Assembly (NCBI RefSeq): GCF_052324685.1
Contig: NC_135218.1
Location: 20,520,197-20,584,196 of the forward strand
Origin: Brachyhypopomus gauderio
Taxonomy: Eukaryota > Chordata > Actinopteri > Gymnotiformes > Hypopomidae
DNA length: 64,000 bases
Direction: 5' to 3'
The translations under genes and the position numbers were made by a program. Positions 46,193-58,570 of this stretch are shown in pieces (within the stretch, counting starts at the first letter, position 1; the number at the start of each line of letters is the position of its first letter). A model generated the notes under the pieces. The model was not told the DNA's origin, did not search any database, and worked only from the letters and a program-made list of their open reading frames with translations.

Positions 46193-46409
46193 ATGAACAA
46201 GAACGTGGAGACGATCAACACTGAATTAAAAGCCGCAGCATCAGCCATCAACCACCGAGCGGCTTCTGCCACTGCGAGGGACTACAAGCCATTGGAAGTC
46301 ATCGGCTTCGTGCAACCAGCCTTTCATTTATCACATTTAGACGACACCTGCCAAATCACGTTGTCTAATGGGATAACACCCATGACGTCGGTATTTACAG
46401 CTTTCCAGA
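46193..46409 (+). CDS. Unrecognised ORF that could be a first coding exon
   Basis: ATG at 46193 opens 72 codons (MNKNVETINTELKAAASAIN, RDYKPLEVIGFVQPAFHLSH, ITPMTSVFTAFQR). It ends at CAGAG followed by a plausible donor GTTAGT at about 46410. Composition is exon-like against AT-rich flanks. No domain or family is recognised and no following exon was found: a (TG)n array and a LINE remnant come next. It may be an orphan exon, a transposon piece or chance. Confidence 0.25.
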
Positions 46410-46457
46410 GGGTTAGTGCGTCTGTGTGTGTGTGTGTGTGTGTGTCTCATATACAAT

Positions 46458-46925
46458 CAGGTTATTTCATTCTGGATTTAGACCCCACCACAGCACTGAA
46501 ACTGCTGAAACTTAATATCCTCTGATAAAGGACGTTTATTTTCTTATACTGTTAGACATTTGTGCTGTTTTTGACACCATTGATCACAACATTCTACTGA
46601 ATAGGCTGGAGACACTCATTGGCATAAGAGGTCACCTAGGAAATGGTCTGGCTTGCCAGCGCATGTGCCAGTATGTTCCAGTGCCAACCTACCTGAGGCC
46701 CAACATCCACAGGGACTGCTCGGCCTAGAAATAGAACTATATGTATGGACTCATACTAGCTGGGCTGCTCAATGGACGATGGGCTCCCTTTTGAGTCTTG
46801 GTCCCCCCAAGGACTCATCTTAACCCCCCTCCTGGGGAGTTTTTCATTGCTACTGTGGCCCCTGGCATGTCTGGATCCATGCACTTGTAAAGCTGCTCTG
46901 TGTCATATGTTGTCAAAACACAGCT
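46458..46925 (+). pseudogene. L2/Rex-like LINE remnant with reverse transcriptase motif
   Basis: 46547-46640 reads LLDICAVFDTIDHNILLNRL then ETLIGIRG, the reverse-transcriptase A motif with mutations, preceded by a degenerate QSGF..TTAL block. 46830-46925 matches the reverse complement of the 3' end of the LINE at 35380-35480 (GGGAGTTTTTCATTGC, CTTGTAAAGCTGCTCTGTG). The region between is deleted. Dead copy of a related family. Confidence 0.68.
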
Positions 46926-47141
46926 ACTTGCAGAATATCTGGTGGATCTAAACTTCAATTGTAGCTACTATGCCATTGTTATAGCTCTTACTGTAATATG
47001 GTAGTTTCAGCGAAAAACCTGGCTAATTATCTAGATTTTGGATAAGTGAATAAATTCTGTAGTTTAAAAAAATTATTTATTATTATTAGATTTAGTCCTT
47101 TTCATTTAAATTAGTTCTAATTATGTTATTAAAATGCAGAG

Positions 47142-47216
47142 GTCAATTCCAGGTTCAGAAAGTAAAAGTCCTCACCAGGATTTTGCTCAATTTTACTTTC
47201 TGAACCTGGAATTGAC
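47142..47216. repeat. Perfect 26-bp-arm hairpin
   Basis: The left arm starts GTCAATTCCAGGTTCAGAAA and the right arm ends TTTCTGAACCTGGAATTGAC. All 26 bp of each arm pair, around a 23-base loop. Probably a small foldback MITE; no clear target duplication. Confidence 0.85.
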
Positions 47217-48838
47217 AGCTCTGTTAAAATGTGTGACCTCAAGATGGCACTCTTCATCCAAATTAGCAAACACATGCCTTAAAGAATAAGAATGTGAACA
47301 AAGACTAATGAGAGGATGAGAGCACATTAAAGTGTCAGGGTAAATGTCAGATCAGAGAATGATAGCATGATTGTGCAGATGGGACTGCTGACAATGAAAA
47401 CTGTAAAGACACTTCCTGATTCACAGTACAGTCTGCCCATAAGATTCCTCAGCATTTCTATTAAATATTTCCTAGTATACTAAATATGGCTTTATGCTTT
47501 GCCAAATATGCAAATTAGCTTGATAATAGACTCAGAATCATAGCTTACATGCAATGATATATAAATGACAAAAGTATTAACAATAATGTCTCTCTGTTTT
47601 TTTAACATGTTATATTTTAGGTTTGGGAATGGCCGATGATAACATAACAGGTGTTTTTGGACTACTTTGTTAGTTTAGTGTATTCTGATGTAAGCAGTAG
47701 TAACTGTTAGTGAGAGCTCCATCAGCCGTCTATAACATTCCTGTCATTGTCCAGCTTGCCATGGACACTGGGTTTTTGTAAAGTGTAATCATACTTGGTG
47801 TTTGTACAGTACCACAGCAGAGGTCAGAGGTTGTAGACCGAAAGGAACACAGATGGTCTGCTATCCGTTCCCAGAATGCCATGTTTCCACAGTCAGAACA
47901 CTGCCATGGAAAGAAAAGGAAAGATGACGTCATGGAGCTATACAATACAATACAGCATGGAGGAAACTAGTGTCATTAAGGCCCTGTGGGGGAGGGCAGA
48001 TGTGGGGAGTGGAGAATGGAACAAGTCCCCAAAGGACATGTTGATTTTTTCATTTCTGTGTTTGTTCCTTGGACAGCCATACAGTACTCAGCAACACCCT
48101 GAATCCTACAGCAGCCACAATACAATTGCAGTGAGGAGACTTATCTTGGTGTTCTATGACTTGCTGTGAGAATCATTATTGCAGTTGCTCTCTGTAGACC
48201 TAATTAAAGAGCATCTGCAATATTTATTTTAGTTCAGCTTTGTTTTTGTCTTTTTTTAATGAATGTTTCTGTTAACGGTTTTAGGCAGAGACTATTGCTT
48301 GCCATCAATGTTGGCCAATTATAAAATGTATTATAAACTATTACATTTATACTTGATGTATAAATAGACTTCAATAGTTAATCCTGTTTTTAAATTGTAT
48401 TTTCCTGAGTTTTAAGCAACAAATGGAAAGTCATTTGTCGTGTTTATGAAATGCAGTCAGATATGTCTCTAGTGTGTAATCAAACTTGATGCCAAAATGA
48501 TACACAGTGGAGGATATCTAATGATTAAAGAAGTAGTTTTAAAGCTGGTATAGCAGTTCTTTTCCACAAATCATTTTGGATGACATGTTTTAGTCTGAAA
48601 AGATGGCTCAATAATGCTCCTTCACCACACAAAAAATGTGTTATTCGTAAGCTGGATAGACACATATACAGAGCCAAACAGATTATTATACAAACATATC
48701 CAAAACAAACAAACAAATAGGTTCAAAACTGTCATGAGTAATGAAAATGCCCACTGGCAAAGATGAGCTCATTCTTCAAACATGGAGCCTCCTGTACTCT
48801 CTTTCTCTTTCACTCCTTCTCTCTGAGTATTCAGTGTT
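47217..48838. other. Intergenic DNA
   Basis: No gene seen. 47740-47940 is more complex and GC-balanced than its flanks, and might be conserved. CTTTTTTTAATGAATG-like AT-rich DNA makes up the rest. Confidence 0.3.
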
Positions 48839-49360
48839 AAGGGCGTACTCACACTAGGCACGGTTTGCTGGTTCCGTGCTGGGGCCCGGTTATCCCCCCT
48901 CCCAACTCCCCCTCTGGCCTGCACTCACACTGCCTTCATCAAGCCGGCCCGAGCACGCTTACGTCATCACAACGCCACTTTATTTGGAAAAAAAGCACGC
49001 TCGCACAACACTATGGAGTTCACGATTCTTTTTATTGTATTTTTGGAGTCGTTTTGGGAGTGCAGAAACACGGTGCAAGCACAGATTTATCGATAATTTA
49101 ACACAACGATTGTCTGCTAATCGCTTTGCCGCCATGACTGTTTAACGTGAGCGTCGCATTACTGACGTCATGTTTGAGTTCCAGCAAAATGAACCAATCA
49201 GACGATGCACCAAGCGGGTGTCCACATGAATCGTGCCCTGGCCCACCTCTTCAAGCGGGCCCGAGCATGGTTGGAGCGCTCACACTAGCCAAACGAACCG
49301 TGCTTCGGCAGGGAACCGTGCCCGGGCCCGGATCACAGACCCTGGTATGAGTACGCCCTT
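48839..49360. mobile_element. 522-bp MITE with AAGGGCGTACTC termini
   Basis: Inverted ends AAGGGCGTACTCACACTAGG and GGTATGAGTACGCCCTT. Internal GC-rich blocks (CCGTGCTGGGGCCCGG and GAACCGTGCCCGGGCCCGG) are also related by inversion. No certain target duplication. Non-coding. Confidence 0.7.
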
Positions 49361-50440
49361 CTAGACCATAGGGTGCCTCCCCTGTTCACCTCCCCCTTCA
49401 AAACTTTAGCGTCTTTTGCTTGTTTTGGTCATGGCTGGGGAAGTGGAGGAAGTTCTTAACGTGTACTAATGCTTTAAGCCTTTTATATATTTAGACTGCT
49501 TGGCATTTCTCTGACTATTCTGTAAGGGTCACATCACTGCTGTGGATAAGAGCGTCTGCTAAATGCCGTAAATGTAAATGTAATTTAAAAGTAAATGCAA
49601 CTAAAGTTCGAGCGTGTGAAGAGAGGTTTCAGTAGGCTGATGGATTAGGAGTCTGTACAACCCCACATCATGGGCCACACCCAAACATTGGCAGTGTGCC
49701 ATTAGTGGACAGTGATTACATTTCAGTATGGCATGAACACCGGCCTGACTGAAAGGCAGCGATGTGTACTGTGTGTGAGCATGTTCACATCATCATACTA
49801 CACTACACTGCAGTGCTATATAGCTATGAGTTGACTGCATTTCAGGGTATTTGCATTCATTTCTGACATGCATCCATGATTTCATTCATAAACAAATGTT
49901 TTGGTACTTCTCATTTTGGCAGGTAGCACTATGTTTACTAGGTTTGCAAGTTTGTTATGGTGATGGCTCAATAATGCTCTTTCACCACAGAAAAGGTTGC
50001 TATACAGGAGCAGGATAGACACAGCCAGATAAATAACAGATAAATAAACAAACAAAAACATACTCAAAAACAAAAAATAAAAAGGTACAAAACTCTTGAG
50101 CAATGAAAATCCCCACCGGCAAACATGAGCTCATTCTTCAAATATGGAGTCCTCTCTTTCTCTCTCTCTCTCTACTCACTCACACTTCCAAACTGTTTAC
50201 ATGGAATGAAGCCAGGGCAATCAACAGAAAAACAAAGGAGAGTGAGTTTGTGTTAGTTGACAGTGTTGCTCATGTATCAGCTCAAAGACTCTGCTTCACT
50301 GCCTCACTTAGCACAGGCAAACACATAACTCTCAGAACTGGGTGAACGAGCTGCCATAGCAACCAAGCTCTGCCCCTCCAGGGCGGGGAATGGCTTTTCA
50401 AGCTATGAAGAAAACCACATAAACCACTCTGCTCTACTCA
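49361..50440. other. Intergenic DNA upstream of cavin2
   Basis: Contains a dispersed-repeat tail GGATAAGAGCGTCTGCTAAA at 49543, otherwise anonymous. GCCATAGCAACC at about 50353-50364 resembles an RFX-type X-box half. Confidence 0.3.
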
Positions 50441-50712
50441 CTCTGTTCTAGAGAGAAATAGGGAGTGTCAGAGTGAAAGGGGAGGGACCTGGAGGGAGGC
50501 CGGCTGGAAGAAGGGTGGGGCTTCTGAACCTGGAAGCTAAAAACTTTTTTCCCAACAAACGTCGAACAAGCCGAGGCAACTCCGAGGCACATACCACACG
50601 GCACTCGCAGTCACACAGACGCGCGGAGCCCCGAACCAGGGTCATTCGGACGCAGCTGGAGACCAAACCCTCAGGAGAACGGCGAAGTGGGTGAGACCGG
50701 AGAGGAGCGAGA
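50441..50712 (+). promoter_or_regulatory. cavin2: Probable cavin2 5' UTR/proximal promoter
   Basis: GC-richer, purine-rich leader directly before the start codon. No TATA box is evident. The transcription start is inferred to lie in this interval. Confidence 0.3.
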
Positions 50713-51246
50713 ATGGGAGAAGACGCAGTGCAGGCGGAGAGGAGCAGCGTGGGACACGAGAGCCAGGAGCTGCTGGTGCCCAGTCCTAGTCCCACACACT
50801 CCTCGCCCACACACAGCCTCTCACACCTGGGCACAGCCGCCGCTCTCCTGCCGGCCCCCGGAGAGGCGGAGGACGCCGGTGGCACGCTTCCCAAGGACGG
50901 GCTGTCTCCCAGCGGCCACGTCAACGCCATCACGGTGCTGACGCTCCTGGACAAGCTGGTGAACATGTTAGACACGGTGCAGGAGAACCAGCACAAGATG
51001 GAGCAGCGACAGTCGGAAATGGAGGCGTCCGTGAGGGGCATCCAGAACGACATGACCAAGCTGTCCAAAAGCCACAGCAGCACCGCCAACACGGTCAGCA
51101 AACTCCTGGAGAAGAGCCGCAAGGTCAGCGTTCACATGAAGGAGGTCAAAGACAAGATGGACAAACAGGCCGGCCAGGTGAAGAGACTGGAGGCCAATCA
51201 CGCCCACCTGCTCCGCAGAAACAACTTCAAAGTGCTTATCTTCCAG
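50713..51246 (+). CDS. cavin2: cavin2 exon 1
   Basis: Encodes the Ser/Pro-rich N-terminus and the full HR1 coiled coil. The donor GTGAGA at 51247 is followed within 25 bp by a (GT)n array. Confidence 0.96.
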
Positions 51247-51267
51247 GTGAGAGGGGGGGAAGGGTGT

Positions 51268-51313
<46 letters not shown>

Positions 51314-54300
51314 ACCTGCATGTGTGTGTGCAGGGGGGTGGTTAAGTTCTTTAACTGAGTTTAGTTTGTTTCTAAGATTATCTATCTTGTCTTATCAAGA
51401 TCTATCTTAAGAGTGAAATCTAAGGAAAGGGTTCACTCGGTCTGTGCTTTAAACACTGTGCCTTAGTATGTGCAGCATGGCTTTGTGTGTGTGCGCACAC
51501 TGGTTTAGGGTGGGGTCATGGTGGAAGACACACACTACATCTAAAAATGCAACAGCTATATGGGACAGATCAGTTTTGGGTCATGGGTCAGAGGTGAGGA
51601 GGGGATTCAGGATGGTCTGTGCACGACTGGGCTGAAACTGCTGGAACCCAAGCAACAGCATGTAAGGCCAGCAGGGTGTTTCTCCGGCCAGCACAGTCAG
51701 TCTGAATACAGGGTGTGTCTGAAGATACAGACAAGCCTGGGTCTGGTTAATAGCTCCACTACTGCACTGTGTGCCGTCATGTGCTGCTGTGTGCTGTGTG
51801 TGGTGTAGTGTGTGTTGTGTCGAGAAGTTACTGTTTACTCACTGACTCCACACACAAAGAGACCAGCACAAAACCACTATCCTTATCTTCAGACAGAGAG
51901 TGAAAGATGAGAGAAGACTTCTAGCACTTCCATTTTTAAGCACTTTCGCAAGATCAGTCTCCTGACTTTTGTGCTCATTCCTGAGGTAACCTGCTGGCTG
52001 AAGTGTTGATCAGAATTAGTGCTGTCAAGGTGTAAATGTTGTCAACAGTGTTTTTTTGAGCTACTGCTAACATTTGTTGCTTTTTCTTCCCTTTATAAAT
52101 ACTTCAAATCTCAGGGTGTTAGTGTGTGAATATTGGAGTGGGTGTGGCACATCTGTGTGTGAGTGTGCCTTACTGTTTAAGTATTCCATAGTGTTTGTCT
52201 ACCGTTATGTGCACTCACACACTAGTGTGTATATGTACATGCATATGTGAGTGAGTGTGTCTGTGAGAGTTTGTATGGGTATGTATGAATGTGTGAGTGT
52301 ATATTTGTATGGTCTATTCCTCATAATTTCCACTGACAATGGGTGGGACACTGTAAACTGTTGGGATATTTTCTCCTGACCCAGATAGGCCCCAACACTG
52401 CCCCGATGAACCGATTGGTTTTGACTGAGTGACCCAAGCAAATTCTTAACACCAAAAGTTATTTTCAGATAAATTTATATAGAATAAAAGTGAGTACAAA
52501 ATAGCCAAAGTATATGTGGTACAAACTCTCCAGTGCACTGGTGCTAGTTGCCTAGAACTCTACCTAACCCAAGTGGATCTCAGCAGCGTCCGAGCCAAAA
52601 AGTTCCCCGTGCTGGGCGATGTCCTCCCTTTTATACTCTCTTTCTCTAAGTTTTGATTTCTCCCTAAGTTTCGATAACTCCATCGAAACCCACCTGCTCC
52701 TCTCTAATTGTCTGTCTGGTTATCTCCAAACTGCTTGCCTTGCATTTTGCACTGACTGGGCCCATTCTGCTCTTCTCAAGGCCACTGTGGTCTCTTCCCT
52801 TCTGCTCTCTCACAGTCTTCCAAGAAAACATCAAGTTTCATTTCACCTTTAAGTTTCTTTTTTCCTACAAAACACACACCAACACAGACTTCTTATCGTT
52901 TCGAACTAACGTTTCCTTCACTGTTTCTGCACTGGGTTCTTCTACCTCTCACCATTTCCTTTTGCATCCTTGTGAGTTTTTTATTTCTCAGGAATTACGC
53001 ACACCAAAGTTTTTGCTTTGAAACCATGCAGTCTCTCTCTCACACACACACACACACACACTCACTCACTCACTCACTCACTCACTGCTGAAATATCGCT
53101 TGAGATGGTATCATGCAGGTATTTGTCCTGAAATACTTTAGATTTTCTGTTCAGGCAATCATATCCTCCGTAAAGAGAAGTGCTCTAAACCCTGCACACA
53201 GCTGCACTGAACCCTGCACACAGCTCCACACCCATATCTGAGAGCTTTAGAACTTTCCTTTTGCAATTCCCCATCATGGTGAAATTTTAAACCAACTGTT
53301 CCCATGAACATTGCATTAGGCTTTCATAACAGTGAGCTCATTATCTGGGACCAACAAGCCTAACTTTTTCCTCCCGCTATGCAGAATTAAACTGTAGGAC
53401 AGGAAATCGTGTGATAGTGTATTTTTACTCTCTCCCAACCTAATAAGGCTATCTGAGCCTGTACAGAGAGAAGGGGGGTGGGGGCTGGTTTTTGTTATCC
53501 ACAAGTCCTTTAACACCCCATCGAGTGTGTGTGTGTAAGAACAAACATAATAAATGATCCCTAAATTGCTGCATGCACTTAGAGACAGGTCTCAAAAAAA
53601 CACTGCGCTTTACAGCCTAAGAAACTAAATATTTTTGTCAAGTTAATATTTAATACTGTTCTCCCCTCTTTAATAGATATTAACACATACCAGCACATAA
53701 AATGGGAAAAAGAAGCTAGAAATGAAATGAGGAAAGAGAAGAAAGCTGGAATGAAACCTAAAGAAGTAGACAGTCAGTGACTACAGTCTGGCCATCAGAA
53801 AGAATAGATGGGTACTAAAAAAGAGCACGAGTATAAGTAAGAGTAAGAGTGTCTTTCCCTCACATACTTTCCCTCACACAGCTCTCACTCCTATTCTACC
53901 TTTCCCTCACACAGCTCTCTCTCCTATTCTACCTTTCCCTCAGACATATAGACGCCCACTTGCCATGCATTTTTTCACACAAACACGTTGAGCACATCTG
54001 CAGATGTTTGGAAATCAGGAAGTGATGGTGATGTAGTGTTTCCATTGACCAAATTTACACATCCATACCATCCCACCCCCTGAACCACCCCACCTCATCC
54101 AACCCACCCCCTCAACCACCCAACCAGTCAGTCTGGCTGTTCTGGGCTTAGTTTGATTGAACTGGGCTCAGCAAGGCTGGGTAGGGTTTTAGTGAAACTG
54201 CTATGTTCAGCAAGGCAGGGTAGGGTTTAGTGAAACTGCTATGTTCAGCAAGGCAGGGTAGGGTTTAGTGTAACTGCTATGTTCAGTGGGGCTGTGTGGG

Positions 54301-54727
54301 GTTTAGTGGGATTATTGAGGGTGTCGTGGTTATGGGCCCTTTATAGTCGACTCACACATCCTATCCCATTCCATAACATTCAGCTACATACCAGAGCACG
54401 GTGCTACATTACAGCACCCTGGAAACACACACTTACATGCGCACACACACCAAAAGACTGAGCAGAAGCATTCTAAAGCACAAACTATTTTGGAGTGTTC
54501 TTTAAGTGTATATGTATGCATGTGTTTTACAGTTTATCTGTCTTACATTTGAGAAGAATCCTTGCATGTGCTTGCTACACAAACCAAATCATATGCTAAA
54601 AAGTTTATGCAAATTATGCAAATATTTCACAAAACAAAATGAAGAAATGTACCATCCATGACCCCACACACACATGCATCCATACACGCACACACAAAAG
54701 GTTAGTGCAAGGGATTAGAATATGTCA

Positions 54728-54778
<51 letters not shown>

Positions 54779-57700
54779 AGGGCAGAGCAATGTTCCCATA
54801 GGAAGGAGGAGCCAACATTGCTGTATAGTGTTTGGTGTTTTGATTATTTTGAGATCAGTTCTTTCTCCCTCAGCTAAGATCAGTTTTGTTATTTGTGTTC
54901 TGTTTGAATGTAGCATGGTGTAACTAATAGGAAATGCAATTAAAATGAAATACTCCAGTAATTCTCCAGTAAAGAATGCTTAGCTTTATATCTCCACACA
55001 TTCGTTTGTTTATGGCATAGCCTTAGTGGAAAGGGAGGAACGAGGGAGTTGAAGAGGTGGAGTTATCAAATAGTTTCCTGTTGAGAGAACCAGACAATTT
55101 GCCCTTAGAAACTTTAGTTGTGTAGTGTACGTTTCTCGTAGATTATGAGTTCTGATAAGTGTCCAGGAGGATTTATTGTCTAAAATATGCCTTTAAAGGT
55201 TAAGGGATTACATTTCAGGAGCAGTTAATGGTATCTTAGTCTGCTGTACTGCACATCACAGTACATTTTGTGTGTTTGTGTGTGTGGGGGGGGGTCTGTG
55301 GGAGTGGGTGTGGTTGTGTGTGTGTGAGATAGAGGGTTAAAGCAAGAGTATTTATGCATTCTGGACATACATGTGGCCTCAGCTGAAATTAACTTCAAAG
55401 ATCCACTTTCTTGAATCATGTAGATTACTCCCATGACAATCAGGTCAGCTGTAGGAGGTTGATGAACACTGTTGTACAGTAATGAGCTAACTCTTGCAAT
55501 GCAATTTGGCTTCCTGACCCAGACTCACTGTCATGTCAATGGTCAATCTCAGTCTAAGACTAAATAAAATAAATTGTTTGACGTTACTCCTCATCCATTT
55601 GATTGCACCTGTTTCTGCGGTTTTACTGCCACCACAGGGCAGACACGTCTGCCAGGAANNNNNNNNNNNNNNNNNNNNNNNNNNNNNNNNNNNNNNNNNN
55701 NNNNNNNNNNNNNNNNNNNNNNNNNNNNNNNNNNNNNNNNNNNNNNNNNNNNNNNNNNNNNNNNNNNNNNNNNNNNNNNNNNNNNNNNNNNNNNNNNNNN
55801 NNNNNNNNNNNNNNNNNNNNNNNNNNNNNNNNNNNNNNNNNNNNNNNNNNNNNNNNNNNNNNNNNNNNNNNNNNNNNNNNNNNNNNNNNNNNNNNNNNNN
55901 NNNNNNNNNNNNNNNNNNNNNNNNNNNNNNNNNNNNNNNNNNNNNNNNNNNNNNNNNNNNNNNNNNNNNNNNNNNNNNNNNNNNNNNNNNNNNNNNNNNN
56001 NNNNNNNNNNNNNNNNNNNNNNNNNNNNNNNNNNNNNNNNNNNNNNNNNNNNNNNNNNNNNNNNNNNNNNNNNNNNNNNNNNNNNNNNNNNNNNNNNNNN
56101 NNNNNNNNNNNNNNNNNNNNNNNNNNNNNNNNNNNNNNNNNNNNNNNNNNNNNNNNNNAAAACACACCATACAAGTAAATGGAAATACATTACAAAACCA
56201 AGCAGATTATGTGATTGACAACTTTTTTTTTTTTTTCCATTTCTAATTTTCATTTTTTTTCTAAGGGGACAAGAAGGAACATGACAAGAAAATGTTCTTC
56301 ATACATAAGAAAAACTGCTTCATCTCTGGCGGGACAGTTAGTGCTACCCCTCAGCTGGAGTGATAACTGGAGAAAACTATTGGTGACTTAAATATTTAAT
56401 ACCTGCAAATAGACAGTAACAATTAAAATGCTTTTGTCTCAGGACTGTGACTGTCACAAAGTACAATTTTCTATTTCAATATTTTTCATATAATCTTTAC
56501 AAATTGATGATTGTCATCAATCTAAACTGGCATATGGTTAATTGGTTACTTGGAAGGCCATGACGTATGAGTCACAAAGGGAGGATCAGGCCAAAGATAT
56601 ACAAAGTTGCCACATTTTAAGGTCACACCAGTGATGGCCTCCAATTCTTGTGCTAGAACTGCTACTTTTGGGGAATTTCTGGGCATTAGTTACAGCTTAT
56701 CAGTGTTCCTGCATATATTTGTACAGTTCTAAACGTCACAGGTATCCAGTGATTACTGAAGAACTGGTGTTAATTTTACCTCAGAGTCTGGATGTTTCTT
56801 TAAGTAGCTTATTTTATGCTAAACTATATATATATGGTAATGTTGTTAATATTGCATTGGTTCATATAGACTAATATATTAGTCTATATGAACCAACGCA
56901 ATATTAACAACATTACTGATTCCTTGTCAAAACAAGACATTCAGAAATTCCATTCATTCATTTATTTCTAGCAAGATTGCTTATTGTAATGGTCTTACTG
57001 GCCTTCCTAGACAGTCAAACCAGTTCAGTTGATTCCAAATGCAGGTGCCAGAGCTCTTACAAGAACCAAAAGAACACGTAAACCTAATGATTAAACCCAT
57101 AGATCTTCTCCAAGTATGTTAGAGTTGATTTTAAGGTGCCAGTACTCTTCTATAAATCACCAAATAGTTTAGGGCCAATTCCTATCTGACATGCTCAGGC
57201 AATAAATCCCTGAGGTGTTCACATTTGTAGAACCCGGGATTGGCCACTTTTTCTACTTTCCCGTTTTTGTGTTGTTGTTTTAACTTTCATTTACAGGTTG
57301 CAATTTCACAAGGTAGAAACGTTTCTGACATTTGTTTAATTTCTTTACAACACAAAACCATTTTAACAGGAATGTGTAGGCTTTTTATAACTGTGGTGTT
57401 TCAGGAATATGTGTGGAATCATATGTCTCATATTATTCTATATTGAATTTTTTTTACACAAATTATAAGTGAATGATTGCAGGGGCTCTAGCAAATCACA
57501 CTGTTTCTTGCCATAAAAATGGTCAAGGTCAAGCCTCATTCTGAAAACAAGCATGAACATTCATGCAATGTTAATTTCACGCTCCTGTCACTCACCACGT
57601 TGATAAGTTGAGCATAGTTAGTAGCACTATCCTCTAACTTCTCAACTAACACCCACATTGTGAGTTTGATTCACAGGGAAACCTGTTTTCATTTTGCCAG

Positions 57701-57987
57701 GGTCAGAACAAGTTTGCAGCTTGTAAAGACGTATTCTGGCTGCTAATTAGTGAAATTCCCCAGAGCTGTTATCAACTGGTGAAGGAAGAAATTAGCTTAG
57801 TGACTTCAGAAGACAAAGTAAACGTACCCTAAAGTCCAAGTGTGACATGACATTTTATCTTTCAGAAAATCTTTCCAGGAAAAATACGAAGGGGGGGGGG
57901 GGGGGGGGGGGGGGGGGCTTTTAAGATGATCTAAAGAAGCCATCTTCTATTGTCTGTTCCAACATGTTGTTTTCTTTCCCTCTTTCA

Positions 57988-58026
<39 letters not shown>

Positions 58027-58524
58027 CAGGCAGTTTCAGGTCTGTGTTCTCTCACACACATATGGTAAACCTGCACAAAGACAAGGCAAGCTCTAGGTGT
58101 GGCTGTATGCATTCATTTTGTGATAGGACCTATTAGGAGAAAGTGTGGTTATGTAATATTCTTGTACTAAAGCAAGTGTATGTATGTGTGTCTAAGAAAT
58201 TTTATCTGCTCAGTTCTCTCAACAGCGTGACTTCTGTATTGGAATTCTGTCTTATCGCTAAGAGCAAAAATTCATACTCTCTCGTGAGTTCTAACACTGA
58301 CCCAGCACCACCCTCGGAATTCCTTACATTCCTTGGAACACTACGGTGAGCACGGAATGGAGGTCGAGTCCAGGTCTCTTCCCAAAAACCCCAAACACCC
58401 TCCTAACTCCTCCAACCCTACACCCAACCGCCTTCCACCTTGGAAACTCTGAGTTGCGCTGCTTGGCTTCCTTCCTTTCTCTCTCTTCTGCCCTTGTGAT
58501 TGTTTCCAGAAGGAACAAAGAGGG

Positions 58525-58570
<46 letters not shown>

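Noticed and set aside
50448-51122. 224-codon antisense frame opposite cavin2 exon 1
   Set aside because: Shadow of the cavin2 coding strand and leader; low-complexity Ser/Leu-rich translation with no domain.
55487-56253. Several frames over 180 codons spanning 55659-56158
   Set aside because: They run through the 500-N assembly gap and contain no real sequence.
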